DNA from: Actinomadura sp. DC4
Lineage (GTDB): Bacteria; Actinomycetota; Actinomycetes; Streptosporangiales; Streptosporangiaceae
DNA: 64,000 bases
Assembly: GCF_030406325.1 (NCBI RefSeq)
Contig: NZ_JAUEQY010000009.1
Span: 1-64,000, forward strand
Direction of reading: 5' to 3'
In this document: positions 35,800-45,052 of the stretch, in pieces
Numbering within the stretch: the stretch's first letter is position 1
Layout: every line of letters begins with the position of its first letter
Notes under the pieces: model-generated
Told to the model about the DNA's origin: nothing
What the model saw: the letters and a program-made list of their open reading frames with translations, nothing else
Database searches by the model: none
Program-made: the position numbers and the translations under genes

Positions 35800-38700
35800 T
35801 CAAGACGGGCCCTCAACCGTCAGTGAGGTGGTGAGGGTGGCTGCGGCCAGGTGGTTGGGATCGTGGGCCAGGACGGTGGCGAGGCCGGCCCCGGCCTCGT
35901 CTCGTTGGCCGCGTAGGGCGGCGGCCTGGGCGGACAGGAACGTCGCGGTCGTTCTGCGACGGGACGTCAGGTCGTCGGTGAACAGGAGCATCGTCGGCAG
36001 GGACGTGGCGAAGTAGTCGACGCGGGCCGGGGTGGTCGCCAGCTCGGTCGCGTACGCCTCCAGGCCGCCGGCCAGTGTCGCGGCCTCCTCCCCGTGGCCC
36101 AGGCGGTGCCGGGCCAGGGCGGAGAAATAGGTCTTCTCGCTGTACGGGCGCGTGCTCATCTCCTGGAAGTCACCCTCTGCCTCGGCCGCACGGGACCAGG
36201 CGTGCTCGGCGGCCTCCTTCTCACCGGCTGCGGCCAAGGCGTCGCCCAGGACAAGGAGAAGGTCGGCGCAGTTGGCCAGTTCGTGGCGGGCCTCGCCCAG
36301 CGACTCCGGGGGGTCCAGGGCGGCTCGGGCGTGGGCCGCCGCCGCCGTCGCGTCGCCGACGGTCAGAGCCGTGTGGGCCAGGGACAGCCGCGTCTGTTCC
36401 CAGGCGTACAAGGCCTGGCCCTCGCCGCCCTCCCACGGCTGGAACCTGCGGTCCGTCAGGAGCTTCAGGGCTTCTTCCGCATCGCCGGTCGTGACCAGCA
36501 GCAGCACGTACTCCACGGTCAGGTCATCACGGGACGTCACGACGTCCGGGCGACGTCGCAGACGGGACAGGCGGTCCACCGGCGGGGTGCCCGCGCGCTT
36601 GGCCAGCTGGTCCGACTCGTACCAGAGGCGGGCGTCGTCGGGGGCCAGCGTCAGGGCCTGCTCGTAGCAGGATGCGGCCTCGGCCGGGGCGTGGTGAACA
36701 TTGAAGGCGGCCACGCCTAGATTACGCCAGGCCACGACGTCGGACGGGTCGTGCTCGACCGCCCGTCGCCAGGAGGCGATCGCGTCCTCGTGGCGGCCGT
36801 GGTGGTACAGCCAGTGGCCCAGCAGCGACGACGCCTGTCCGTCGGACGGGTCGTGGTCGAGCGCCGTGAACAGTGCGGCCGCGTCCTCCAAACGACTCGG
36901 GAAGCAGTAGCGCGGGTCGGCCGTGCGCGCGGACTCCGCCGCCTCGCGGGCGCGCTCCTCGTCACCGAGCTCGGACAGCAGGGCCGCACGGTGATAACCG
37001 ATCAGCGGAGCGGCGCCCGGCTCGCCGACGGCGGCTCCGCGCCCGCTCTGGTCGAGGACGCGCAGGGCCTCGGTGGTGAAGCCGGCGGCGGCGTAGTCGA
37101 GGGCGACGTCCAGGCGCGTCTGGGGAGAGCAGTCCAAGGGGATGCCTGCCTGGTCACGGGACCACCAGTCCAGGGGGTCGAGGCGTCTCACCGCGGCCAG
37201 CGCGGCCTCCGCCTCCGCCGAACGACCCAGCCGCTGGAGGACCAGAACGCGCAGGTCGTGGGCCTGGAGCAGGCCTGCCTCGGCGGACAGGACCGCGTCG
37301 AGGTGGCCGAGGGCGGCGGTCCACCGGGCGGCGCGGCAGTCGAGGCGGGCCATCACCCAGTGGGCGGGGGCTCGCCAGGCCGCGTTCCAGGCGGCCTTGG
37401 CCAACGCGTCGTACGCCTCGTCCAGGCGGTTCAGCCGGACGAGGGTGAGGCCCAGGCGGTAGTGCGCCTCGCCGTCGTAGGGGTTCGGATTGCGTACGGT
37501 CAGCCGGTCGACGGCCCGCCTCAGCAGGCGTTCGGCCTCCTCGTACTCTGCGTCGCGGTAGCGGCGGGCGGCCAGCGCCACCGCGCTGCGGGCGTCGCCC
37601 GGGTCGCGGCGAAGGGCCTCCAGCCAGTAGGGCTCCGGCGAACGGGTCGCGTGGCGGTACTGCTCCAGGTGCAGGCCCGTCACGTACAGCTCATCGGCGG
37701 AGGCGATCTCCTCGGGCGGCGGTGGCTCGGTCGCCGGCGGTGGCGGCTCGGCCTCACCGGAGACGGCACGCGGGCGCCACGCGACCAGCGTCGCGCCTTC
37801 ATGCTCGACGGCCAGCTCCAGGTCCTCCGGCGTGTACCCCGGCAGCTCCACCTCGGCGACCAGCGGCGTCCCCGGGGCCAGGTCACGCGCCGTCTCCCAG
37901 ACGATCTCCCCGCCGGGATCGCGCAGCCGGACCAGGCAGCCGGACCGTACGGAGGTGACCGCCACGCCGACCCGTACACGGACGTCGGAGACGCCGAGGC
38001 TCACGGCCGCGTCCAGGGTGGCCTGGTGGGCCGGGCCGATGCGCTGGATGGGATACCAGTACTGGTGGAACGTCTTGGTCTCACCCGGCGCCAGGAAGGA
38101 GAAGTCCGGTTGGTTGTCGGTGTGGACCCCGGCCATCAGCTCGACGTAGGGGCCGTCGCCGTCGGTCAGGTTGCGGTCCCAGGCCCAGCCGAACGGGGCG
38201 TTTCCCCAGGTCCACTGCTTTTTGCCCGGCGCGATGCGATGGTCGGCCCAGTGCACGAAGCCCGCCTCCGCGCCGTGGTCGTAGCCGCCGAAGAAGTCGT
38301 CCTCGCTGCCCAGGCACATGTAGGACGTCGGCACCGGGATGTTGCGATACCAGTCGAGGCCGCCGCGTGAGGAGTAGTCGACGCCGTAATAGCGGCCCGA
38401 CGCGCGCGGGAACGTCGTCATCGCCCGCTTGGCGTGGTCGGCCACGAAGCGTACGTCCGTGGGGAAGAAGGACTGGTAGTCGTCGTTCGCGTGCGCCGCG
38501 ACGTTGGCCCACCACAGGAACGTCTGGACGTCCTCGGTCCGGTTGTAGAGCCGGACCCGCAGCTCCACCACCGCACGGTCGGGTCTCAGCCGTACGCCGT
38601 GCATGCCCTTCATCCGGGTGAGCGGGTCGTGGTCGGAGCACCACACCGTCACCGCGCCGTCGGGCTCGTGCTCGATCTCGACGTCGACCGGCAGGAACGT

Positions 38701-39129
38701 GGCCGGGCGGTGGTGCTGGGGCCAGTTGAACTCCACGCCGCCGGAGATCCACGGACCCGCCAGCCCGACCAGCGCAGGTTTGATGACGTTGTTGCGGTAG
38801 AAGAAGTCGTATCCGGCGGTCTTGTCGTAGCCCACGTGGATGCGGCCGCCCAGCTCCGGCAGGACCATCAGGCGCAACCAGGTGTTCTCCAGGTGGATCG
38901 CGCCCCACCGTTTCGGCGCCTTGGTCTCGGCGATCCGCTCGTAGAACGGCAGCGGATAGACCCGGCCGGAGGAGCCCTGGTAGACGCGGCTCTCCAGGAA
39001 GGCGGGGTACGGATCAGGGGCGGCCGGCTCGTACGTGTCGATCAGCACGTCCTCGCGCCAGACCGCCACCGGGGCGGCACGCAGGTCCTCGGGGGTGGGC
39101 GGCAGATCGAGTCTGCTGTTGGTCGACAT
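35800..39129 (-). CDS. DUF5107-domain protein with TPR-rich C-terminus
   Basis: 1109 residues. The first about 400 residues are a DUF5107 domain (WGAIHLENTWLRLMVLPELG, GGVEFNWPQHHRPATFLPV, NDDYQSFFPTDVRFVADHAKR), a galactose-mutarotase-like beta-sandwich thought to bind or act on carbohydrate. From about residue 430 to the end it is a series of TPR helices (for example PYDGEAHYRLGLTLVRLNRLDEA, which I shorten here to its pattern A-x2-LG-x9-A). No signal peptide, so cytosolic. It is transcribed divergently from an AraC-family regulator with 80 bp between starts, suggesting sugar-responsive control. Confidence 0.88.
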   Translation of the reverse strand: MSTNSRLDLPPTPEDLRAAPVAVWREDVLIDTYEPAAPDPYPAFLESRVYQGSSGRVYPLPFYERIAETKAPKRWGAIHLENTWLRLMVLPELGGRIHVGYDKTAGYDFFYRNNVIKPALVGLAGPWISGGVEFNWPQHHRPATFLPVDVEIEHEPDGAVTVWCSDHDPLTRMKGMHGVRLRPDRAVVELRVRLYNRTEDVQTFLWWANVAAHANDDYQSFFPTDVRFVADHAKRAMTTFPRASGRYYGVDYSSRGGLDWYRNIPVPTSYMCLGSEDDFFGGYDHGAEAGFVHWADHRIAPGKKQWTWGNAPFGWAWDRNLTDGDGPYVELMAGVHTDNQPDFSFLAPGETKTFHQYWYPIQRIGPAHQATLDAAVSLGVSDVRVRVGVAVTSVRSGCLVRLRDPGGEIVWETARDLAPGTPLVAEVELPGYTPEDLELAVEHEGATLVAWRPRAVSGEAEPPPPATEPPPPEEIASADELYVTGLHLEQYRHATRSPEPYWLEALRRDPGDARSAVALAARRYRDAEYEEAERLLRRAVDRLTVRNPNPYDGEAHYRLGLTLVRLNRLDEAYDALAKAAWNAAWRAPAHWVMARLDCRAARWTAALGHLDAVLSAEAGLLQAHDLRVLVLQRLGRSAEAEAALAAVRRLDPLDWWSRDQAGIPLDCSPQTRLDVALDYAAAGFTTEALRVLDQSGRGAAVGEPGAAPLIGYHRAALLSELGDEERAREAAESARTADPRYCFPSRLEDAAALFTALDHDPSDGQASSLLGHWLYHHGRHEDAIASWRRAVEHDPSDVVAWRNLGVAAFNVHHAPAEAASCYEQALTLAPDDARLWYESDQLAKRAGTPPVDRLSRLRRRPDVVTSRDDLTVEYVLLLVTTGDAEEALKLLTDRRFQPWEGGEGQALYAWEQTRLSLAHTALTVGDATAAAAHARAALDPPESLGEARHELANCADLLLVLGDALAAAGEKEAAEHAWSRAAEAEGDFQEMSTRPYSEKTYFSALARHRLGHGEEAATLAGGLEAYATELATTPARVDYFATSLPTMLLFTDDLTSRRRTTATFLSAQAAALRGQRDEAGAGLATVLAHDPNHLAAATLTTSLTVEGPS

Positions 39130-39135
39130 GGTTCG

Positions 39136-39141
39136 AGGTTA
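39136..39141 (-). promoter_or_regulatory. -10 box of a leaderless promoter (DUF5107 gene)
   Basis: On the minus strand TAACCT ends 6 nt before the ATG at 39129. Confidence 0.5.
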
Positions 39142-39197
39142 GGGAGATCGGGGCGGGGCGGGGAATGGCCAAAGGTACGGTTCGGCCTGGACGAAAG

Positions 39198-39203
39198 TAC
39201 GAT
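39198..39203 (+). promoter_or_regulatory. -10 box of a leaderless promoter (AraC regulator)
   Basis: TACGAT ends 7 nt before the GTG at 39211. The two divergent -10 boxes are only about 56 bp apart, so one bound regulator dimer could control both genes. Confidence 0.55.
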
Positions 39204-39210
39204 TGTGACC

Positions 39211-40068
39211 GTGCCACGGATGCACGGGTTCACCGGCGAGCGCATCAGCGTGCTCGCCCGCCCGCTGATGCGACAGGCGCTCGACCTCCCGCTCACCTCC
39301 CGGCTCCTCGTCACCGACTGCGGCCACTTCCCGTACGCCGCCGACCACCTGCGGAGCCGTACGAACGGCAGCCCGCAGGCCATCGTGATCATCTGCGTCG
39401 AGGGCGCGGGATGGTGCCGTCTGCCGTCCGGACGCGCCGAGGTGGAGGCGGGTCAGGCGCTCGTCATCCCGGCGGGCGTGCCGCACGAGTACGGTGCCGC
39501 CGGAGACGATCCCTGGACGATCTGGTGGTTGCACCTCGGCGGCGCGGACGTGGCCGAGCTCGTCGGCGCGCTGACCGGACCCGTCGTACGGGTCGGGGAC
39601 GTCTACCGTGCGGTATCGCTGATCGACGAGGTGCTCACGCTGATGGAGCGCGACGACTCGGTCCGCGGCCGCCAAGCGGCGGCCGGCGCGGCGTGGCACC
39701 TGCTCGCGTTGCTGGCCGCGAGCCAGACCGGCGCCCCCGCGAGCCGCACCGAGGCGATCCACCAGGCGCAGCGGTATCTCCGCGAGCACCTCGGCGCTCG
39801 GACCAGCGTGGCCGAGCTCGCCACGCTGGCCCGGCTCAGCCCGTCGCACTTCGCGGCGCTGTTCCGCCGCGCGACCGGCACGGGCGTCCTGCAGTATCAG
39901 ACCCGCCTGCGGATGTCGCGGGCGCGCGAACTCCTCGACACCACCGACCGGTCCGTCGCGGAGATCGCGCGTGCTCTCGGCTACGCCGACCCGTTCTACT
40001 TCTCGCGCCAGTTCCGCTCCGTGCACGGAACCAGTCCGAGCGCCTACCGGACCCAGAACAAAGGCTGA
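39211..40068 (+). CDS. AraC family transcriptional regulator
   Basis: 285 residues. The N-terminal half is an AraC-type cupin ligand-binding domain (VEAGQALVIPAGVPHEYGA, WTIWWLHLGG). The C-terminal about 100 residues hold both helix-turn-helix motifs (TSVAELATLARLSPSHFAALF and SVAEIARALGYADPFYFSRQ, each quoted in part) ending in GTSPSAYR, as in sugar-sensing AraC activators (MelR/RhaS style). It is divergent from the DUF5107 gene, which is its most likely target. The GTG at 39211 is chosen because of the -10 box; an in-frame GTG lies 6 nt upstream. Confidence 0.92.
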   Translation: MPRMHGFTGERISVLARPLMRQALDLPLTSRLLVTDCGHFPYAADHLRSRTNGSPQAIVIICVEGAGWCRLPSGRAEVEAGQALVIPAGVPHEYGAAGDDPWTIWWLHLGGADVAELVGALTGPVVRVGDVYRAVSLIDEVLTLMERDDSVRGRQAAAGAAWHLLALLAASQTGAPASRTEAIHQAQRYLREHLGARTSVAELATLARLSPSHFAALFRRATGTGVLQYQTRLRMSRARELLDTTDRSVAEIARALGYADPFYFSRQFRSVHGTSPSAYRTQNKG

Positions 40069-40201
40069 CCGTTCAGTACGAGCCGCCGCGAGCGGCGTGT
40101 GGGAAAGCCCTCGAGACGGCCTCCGGCCTTACGCCGGGGGCCGTCCGGGGCGTGGCGAAGCGCACACAATGACGCTTTCCGCTGCGGGATGCTTGGTGGC
40201 C

Positions 40202-40909
40202 ATGGAGGCGAAGGAAGCCCGACGCGTCATCCGTGATCAAGAGCGAGCCGGCAGGGAACGGCTCCTTCCGCAACTGGCACAGTTGGGTCTCGAAGCGGAA
40301 GCCATAGCGGAAAAACTGCTCAAGCCGTGGCGGGGACGCGAGTACGGACCACCCTCCAGACGAAACCCGGCGGACCGATGCCTCAAGCCGGGCGCGCGGC
40401 GTGCGCTCGAAGAGGCGTTCGGCTGGGCCGAGGAGGCCGTCCGCTGGCTCACCGCGCTCGTCGGGGACGTCGACGGGTTCGACCGGCAGGGGCCCCAGGG
40501 CTTCCCGACGTTCTTCGGGATCGACTGCCGCGGCGCCGGGAACCGGCTGGAGAGCGCATATGAGGACTTCGCCGCCGCGGCGGCGAAGCTCAAGAAGTTC
40601 TCTCCCGGCTGGCCCCTGCTCAACGTTCCGGACGAGACCCACCCGCCGACCTGCAGAAGCCAGGACATCGCGCGACAGGTCGACGCCGGCAGGTGCCTGA
40701 CGACATCGCAGTCACCGCGGCAGATCCATACCTGGTACGAACAGACGGCAGAGATCCTGGAAAATCACCCGGAAGCCGCCGACGGTTTCGCGCGCCTCGC
40801 CCCCGGCGACCGGGCCTTAGGGTCGGTCTTCCCCGACCCGATCCGGCTTCACCAGGCGTACCTCGCACTCGGCCTGGCCTACCTCATCGAGATGGGCCAC
40901 TTGACTTAG
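40202..40909 (+). CDS. Uncharacterised 235-residue protein
   Basis: Not recognised. It is a soluble, largely helical protein with a basic, charged N-terminus (KEARRVIRDQERAGRERLL), a long central helix (LEEAFGWAEEAVRWLTALV) and aromatic C-terminal helices (LHQAYLALGLAYLIEMGHLT). There is no clear ribosome binding site at 40202; an in-frame ATG at 40169 is the alternative. Codon use agrees with real coding sequence. It lies between the AraC and exporter genes, both of which have their own starts. Confidence 0.55.
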   Translation: MEAKEARRVIRDQERAGRERLLPQLAQLGLEAEAIAEKLLKPWRGREYGPPSRRNPADRCLKPGARRALEEAFGWAEEAVRWLTALVGDVDGFDRQGPQGFPTFFGIDCRGAGNRLESAYEDFAAAAAKLKKFSPGWPLLNVPDETHPPTCRSQDIARQVDAGRCLTTSQSPRQIHTWYEQTAEILENHPEAADGFARLAPGDRALGSVFPDPIRLHQAYLALGLAYLIEMGHLT

Positions 40910-40925
40910 AGCGCACTCTCATTCC

Positions 40926-40931
40926 TAACGT
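40926..40931 (+). promoter_or_regulatory. -10 box of a leaderless promoter (DHA2 exporter)
   Basis: TAACGT is followed by 7 nt and the ATG at 40939, which selects this start over the ATG at 40933. Confidence 0.55.
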
Positions 40932-40938
40932 CATGGGC

Positions 40939-42441
40939 ATGAGTGATCAAACGGAGGGTGAGCTCAGCCGGCGTCGCAGGCTTCTGGTGCTCGTGATCTG
41001 CTGCGCCAGCGTGGTCGTCGTCGTGATGGACATCTCCATCGTCAACGTCGCGCTGCCGACGATCCGCAGCGACCTGCACGCCTCCGTGTCCGGCCTGCAG
41101 TGGACGGTCGACGCGTACACCCTGGTCCTGGCCAGTTTCCTCGTACTGGCCGGCTCCACCGCGGACCGCGTCGGACGCCGGAGGATCTTCCAGGTCGGCC
41201 TCGCCGTCTTCGGGCTCGGCTCGCTCCTGTGCGGCCTCGCGCCGAGCATCGGCTGGCTGATCGTGGCGCGGGTGCTGCAGGCGGCCGGCGGCACGATGCT
41301 CAACCCCGTCGCGATGGCGATCGTCGCCACGACGTTCCCCGACCCGTCCGAGCGGGCGCGGGCGATCGGGGTGTTCGGCTCGATGAGCGGCCTCGCCCTG
41401 GCGCTCGGGCCGATCCTCGGTGGCGCGCTGGTCGACGGCCTGGGCTGGTACGCCATCTTCTGGGTCAACGTGCCGATCGTGATCGCCGCGATCGTGTGCA
41501 CCGCGCTGTTCGTACCCGAGTCCCGTGCTCCGCGGGCGCGCCGGTTCGACCCGATCGGCCAGGTGCTGATGATCCTGGTCCTGGGCAGCGTCGTGTACGC
41601 GATCATCGAGTCGAAAGGGCTGGGCTGGACCTCGCCCGCCATCCTCGGCCTGCTCGCCGTCGCCGTGATCAGCGCCCTGGGTCTCCTCGCGTACGAGCCG
41701 CGCCGCGCCGACCCGCTGCTCGAACTGCGGCTCTTCCGCAGCGTGCCGTTCAGCGCGGCGATCCTGATGGCGATCTTCGCGCTGTGCGGGTTCGGGGCGT
41801 TCCTGTTCGTGACGACCCAGTACCTCCAGGACGTACGCGGCATGTCGGCGCTCGCCGCCGGGCTCAGCCTGCTCCCGGTCGGAGCGCTGATCGTCGTGCT
41901 CGCCCCGCTGGCCGGCCGCCTGGTCGGCGCGCGCGGGCCACGGCTGCCGCTGATGGTCGCCGGAGCGGCGCTCGCGCTCGGCGGTGGAGTGTCGATCGGG
42001 CTCGCGCCCGCGACCCCGCTGCCGGCCGTACTCGCCGCCTACCTGCTGTTCGGCGTCTTCCTCGGCACCGTCAACCCGCCGATCACCAACACCGCGGTGA
42101 GCGGAATGCCCCGGTCGATGGCCGGGGTCGCCACCTCGCTGGCCTCCGCAGGACGGCAGACCGGCACCACTCTGGGCGTCGCGATCTCCGGGACGATCGT
42201 CGGGTCGTCCTTCGCAAGCGGCGGTACGGCGTTCACCGACGCGGAGCACGGCGTGTGGTGGCTGGTGGCCGGGCTCGGCGTCGGCATCCTGGTCCTGGGG
42301 CTGGTCAGTACGGGGAGCCGGGCCCTGGGCACGGCCGGGCGGGCGGCGGCGCTGTTCGAGGAGGTCGACCGGGGGGCGGCCCGGAGGACCGCCCCCCTCG
42401 GTGATCAGCCGGAAACGCGAACCTCGGCGGCGGAGGCGTAG
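40939..42441 (+). CDS. DHA2-type MFS drug exporter (EmrB/QacA-like)
   Basis: 500 residues with 14 predicted membrane helices. Motif DISIVNVALPTI in helix 1, WTVDAYTLVLASFLVLAGS in helix 2, the loop ADRVGRRRIFQ (motif A) and the helix-5 motif ALGPILGGAL (motif C) are typical of the DHA2 drug:H+ antiporters. It probably exports toxic compounds or an own metabolite. No TetR-type regulator is adjacent. Its last 37 bp overlap the end of the converging alpha-galactosidase gene. Confidence 0.92.
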   Translation: MSDQTEGELSRRRRLLVLVICCASVVVVVMDISIVNVALPTIRSDLHASVSGLQWTVDAYTLVLASFLVLAGSTADRVGRRRIFQVGLAVFGLGSLLCGLAPSIGWLIVARVLQAAGGTMLNPVAMAIVATTFPDPSERARAIGVFGSMSGLALALGPILGGALVDGLGWYAIFWVNVPIVIAAIVCTALFVPESRAPRARRFDPIGQVLMILVLGSVVYAIIESKGLGWTSPAILGLLAVAVISALGLLAYEPRRADPLLELRLFRSVPFSAAILMAIFALCGFGAFLFVTTQYLQDVRGMSALAAGLSLLPVGALIVVLAPLAGRLVGARGPRLPLMVAGAALALGGGVSIGLAPATPLPAVLAAYLLFGVFLGTVNPPITNTAVSGMPRSMAGVATSLASAGRQTGTTLGVAISGTIVGSSFASGGTAFTDAEHGVWWLVAGLGVGILVLGLVSTGSRALGTAGRAAALFEEVDRGAARRTAPLGDQPETRTSAAEA

Positions 42442-44837
42442 CCGCCGTCGCCCCCGGTCGCCGTCAGCCGTACGAACCGTGCCTGTGCGGACGGGAACGC
42501 GACCGGCTTCAGCGCCTTGTCATCCGCCCACTCGCCCGAGGCGACCTGCGTGAACGCCGATCCGTCGGAACTGACCTCGACCCGGTAGCCGGTGATCGTG
42601 CCCGTGGTGCCCGCGTCGAGGCGAGGCTGATAGGTCAGCCCGCCGACCGCCCGTACGGAACCGAGGTCGATGGTGATCGACTGCGGCAGGGGCGCCTGCG
42701 GGCTGAACTCGTCGTGCCAGATCGTGGCCTGCCGGCCGTCGATCGCCCCTGAGGCCGGGTAACCGTCGTGCGCGGTGGTCGCGGTCGCCGCCGCCGGTGT
42801 GGCGAAGGACGGCCACGGGGCGCCCGGCGCCGTACACGAGAGCTTGAGCCCGGCCCAGTCCGCGCGATCGTTGTACCCGCCGTCGCCCGCGTCGCCGACC
42901 TGCAGCGTCAGCATGCGTACGCCGGTCAGGTCGGCGGTGAAGTCGTGCTCGGCCGTACGGTCGACGTTGCCGCTGCCGTAGAGCGCCCGCCCGTCACCTC
43001 GTACGGTGAAGGACGCCGTGCCGCCCTCGGGCCCGACCGCGTTGACCGCATCGTCGATGCCGGCCGTACCCGTCAGGCTCGTGCAGGCGCCACCGAGGTA
43101 GTAGTCGACGGTGGACGGCGAGGCGACGCCGAGGCCGCGGTCGTACGACGTGCCGCCGAGGCTGATCGGGTTGCCGCCGACGCTCGCGTCCGGCGCGGGG
43201 ACCTGCCAGCCGCTGCTCGCGTCGAGCCAGGGCTGGTCGCTGAGGTATCCGCCGCCGGGAGGCGTGGCCGGCACCTGGACCAGGAGCTGTCCGGTGCGCT
43301 GTTCGGTGTGGCGCCCGCCCCAGCGGTACCGCGCGGTGACGGTGAGCGGGTAGCGGCCGGGGAGGGTCCCGGCGGGCGGGGTGACCTGCCACCTGCCGGT
43401 ATGCGCGGTGCCGCCGCCCTTCCAGCCGGACGGTGCGTCGAGGGTGAGCCGGACGTCGGTCACCGGGGTCCGCCCGGTGTTCACGAACGCGGCGGTGACC
43501 TGAGTGGGCGTACCGGGGAGCGCGAGGTCGCCGGCCCAGCCGGGGGTCGCGGGTACGGTCGGCGCGTCGAGGGCGGTGGCGGGCGGGAGACCGCCGGGCG
43601 CGCCCGCCGAGACGCGGTAGAGCACGGCGCTGCCCGGCGGGACGCTGGCGCGGATGACGCCGGCGCTCTCGGTACGGGTGTGCGACCACAGGTCGTTCAG
43701 CGTGTACCGGTCGGCGTGGCGGAGGCCGGTCGCGGAGGCCGAGGTGGTGATGGTGAGCGGCGTGGTGCCCCGGTTGAGCAGCGCGACCGCGCGGTCGCCG
43801 TCCGCCAGCCGCCGTACCCACACGTCGCCCGAGCCCTGACTCGCGATCTTCGTGCCCTGGAGACCGAGCCGGTCCTGGTCGACGGCGAGTACGTCCCGGT
43901 TGGTCAGCATGTCGACCGTGTCCTGCGACAGGGCGCGTACGTCGCTGCCGACGATGAGCGGCGCGGCGAGCACCGACCACATCGTGAACTGGGCCCGCGC
44001 CTGGGCGGAGGTCATGCCGAGCTCGGGACCGAGGTAGTCGGGGTCGTTCCAGTGCCCGGGCCCGGCCGCCTCGGGGTGCGCCGCGTCGTGGTCGAGGTTG
44101 CGCAGGACGTCCGCCCACTGGACGCTGTGCACGAAACCGACGTCGGTGTCCGTACGCCAGGAGTTCCCGGTGGTGGGGCCGAACTTGTACGACTCGTAGA
44201 CCGAGCGCTCCGGAGGCGGGTCACCGGGCCCGGCCGCGCCGGGGGTGAACGGGTTGCAGATGTTGAACAGCATCGGCCGGCCGTTGGCGCGCAGGGCGTC
44301 CCGGAACTTCCCGTACGCCTCGGAGGGCACGAGGTGGAGGTTCGTGCCGCCGCAAAAGTCCACCTTTACTGCGTCATAGCCCCATGAGGCGAACTGGTCG
44401 ACGTCCTGCTGGTAGTGGCCGTAGCTGCCCTGGTTCGCACCGCCGCAGCCGTCCTTGCCGGCGTCGGTGTAGATCCCGGCCTTCAGTCCACGGCTGTGGA
44501 TGTAGTCCGCGACCGCCTTCATCCCGTCGGGCCACTGCTTCGCGTCGACCGTGATGTCGCCCTGGTCGTTTCGCGTGCCGGACCACCAGCCGCCGTCGAG
44601 CCAGACGTACTTGTAGCCGGCGGCCTTCAGGCCGCGGCTGACCAGGGAGTCCGTGACACTTTTGATCGTGGCGAAGTCGTAGGTCGAGCCGAGGCCGTAG
44701 TAGGTGTTCCAGCCGGGGTACGGGGTGCGAGCCAGGCTGTTGACGGGGGCCGGTGGGGCGGGCGCGGCGTCGGCCGGCCCGGAGACCGACCCGGCGAGGA
44801 GCACTCCTGCGGCAATGCAGGCGAGAGGCGTTCGCAT
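42405..44837 (-). CDS. Secreted GH27 alpha-galactosidase with NEW3, NPCBM and discoidin domains
   Basis: 810 residues. A signal peptide (about 1-25, ending ADAAPA) precedes a GH27 barrel (about 35-330): GWNTYYGLG, WLDGGWW, GIYTDAG, VKVDFCGG (nucleophile Asp) and WNDPDYLG. A beta-sandwich, a NEW3 domain (about 420-525, FVNTGRTPVTDVRLTLDAP), an NPCBM domain (about 535-670, GTSYDRGLGV) and an F5/8 type C module (about 680-810, AIDGRQATIWHDEF) follow. It hydrolyses alpha-galactosides outside the cell and binds polysaccharide through the accessory modules. A near-consensus -10 (CACGAT) lies 7 nt upstream of the ATG. Confidence 0.93.
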   Translation of the reverse strand: MRTPLACIAAGVLLAGSVSGPADAAPAPPAPVNSLARTPYPGWNTYYGLGSTYDFATIKSVTDSLVSRGLKAAGYKYVWLDGGWWSGTRNDQGDITVDAKQWPDGMKAVADYIHSRGLKAGIYTDAGKDGCGGANQGSYGHYQQDVDQFASWGYDAVKVDFCGGTNLHLVPSEAYGKFRDALRANGRPMLFNICNPFTPGAAGPGDPPPERSVYESYKFGPTTGNSWRTDTDVGFVHSVQWADVLRNLDHDAAHPEAAGPGHWNDPDYLGPELGMTSAQARAQFTMWSVLAAPLIVGSDVRALSQDTVDMLTNRDVLAVDQDRLGLQGTKIASQGSGDVWVRRLADGDRAVALLNRGTTPLTITTSASATGLRHADRYTLNDLWSHTRTESAGVIRASVPPGSAVLYRVSAGAPGGLPPATALDAPTVPATPGWAGDLALPGTPTQVTAAFVNTGRTPVTDVRLTLDAPSGWKGGGTAHTGRWQVTPPAGTLPGRYPLTVTARYRWGGRHTEQRTGQLLVQVPATPPGGGYLSDQPWLDASSGWQVPAPDASVGGNPISLGGTSYDRGLGVASPSTVDYYLGGACTSLTGTAGIDDAVNAVGPEGGTASFTVRGDGRALYGSGNVDRTAEHDFTADLTGVRMLTLQVGDAGDGGYNDRADWAGLKLSCTAPGAPWPSFATPAAATATTAHDGYPASGAIDGRQATIWHDEFSPQAPLPQSITIDLGSVRAVGGLTYQPRLDAGTTGTITGYRVEVSSDGSAFTQVASGEWADDKALKPVAFPSAQARFVRLTATGGDGGYASAAEVRVSG

Positions 44838-45052
44838 GGCGGAGATCGTGCGCGATCAGCCATTTGAAAAGCAATAACTGGCGGCCTAACAGATAAATTG
44901 GTCGATTTTGTGCGATCTCGTCGGGGGCTGGCCCGCTGGGGGTAACCCCCGGGCGACTGGGCGGCTCGCACCATCGTGACCAGGGAGCATGCCGCCTAGC
45001 GTCGTTCTCGGCTTCTCGAACTCGCGGGGAGCGGTGGAAGCGGGGATCTCAA

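Noticed and set aside
44938-44950. GGGGG-taa-CCCCC-like hairpin between the alpha-galactosidase and ABC genes as a terminator
   Set aside because: It lies between two divergent gene starts, so there is no transcript end for it to terminate; it may be incidental.
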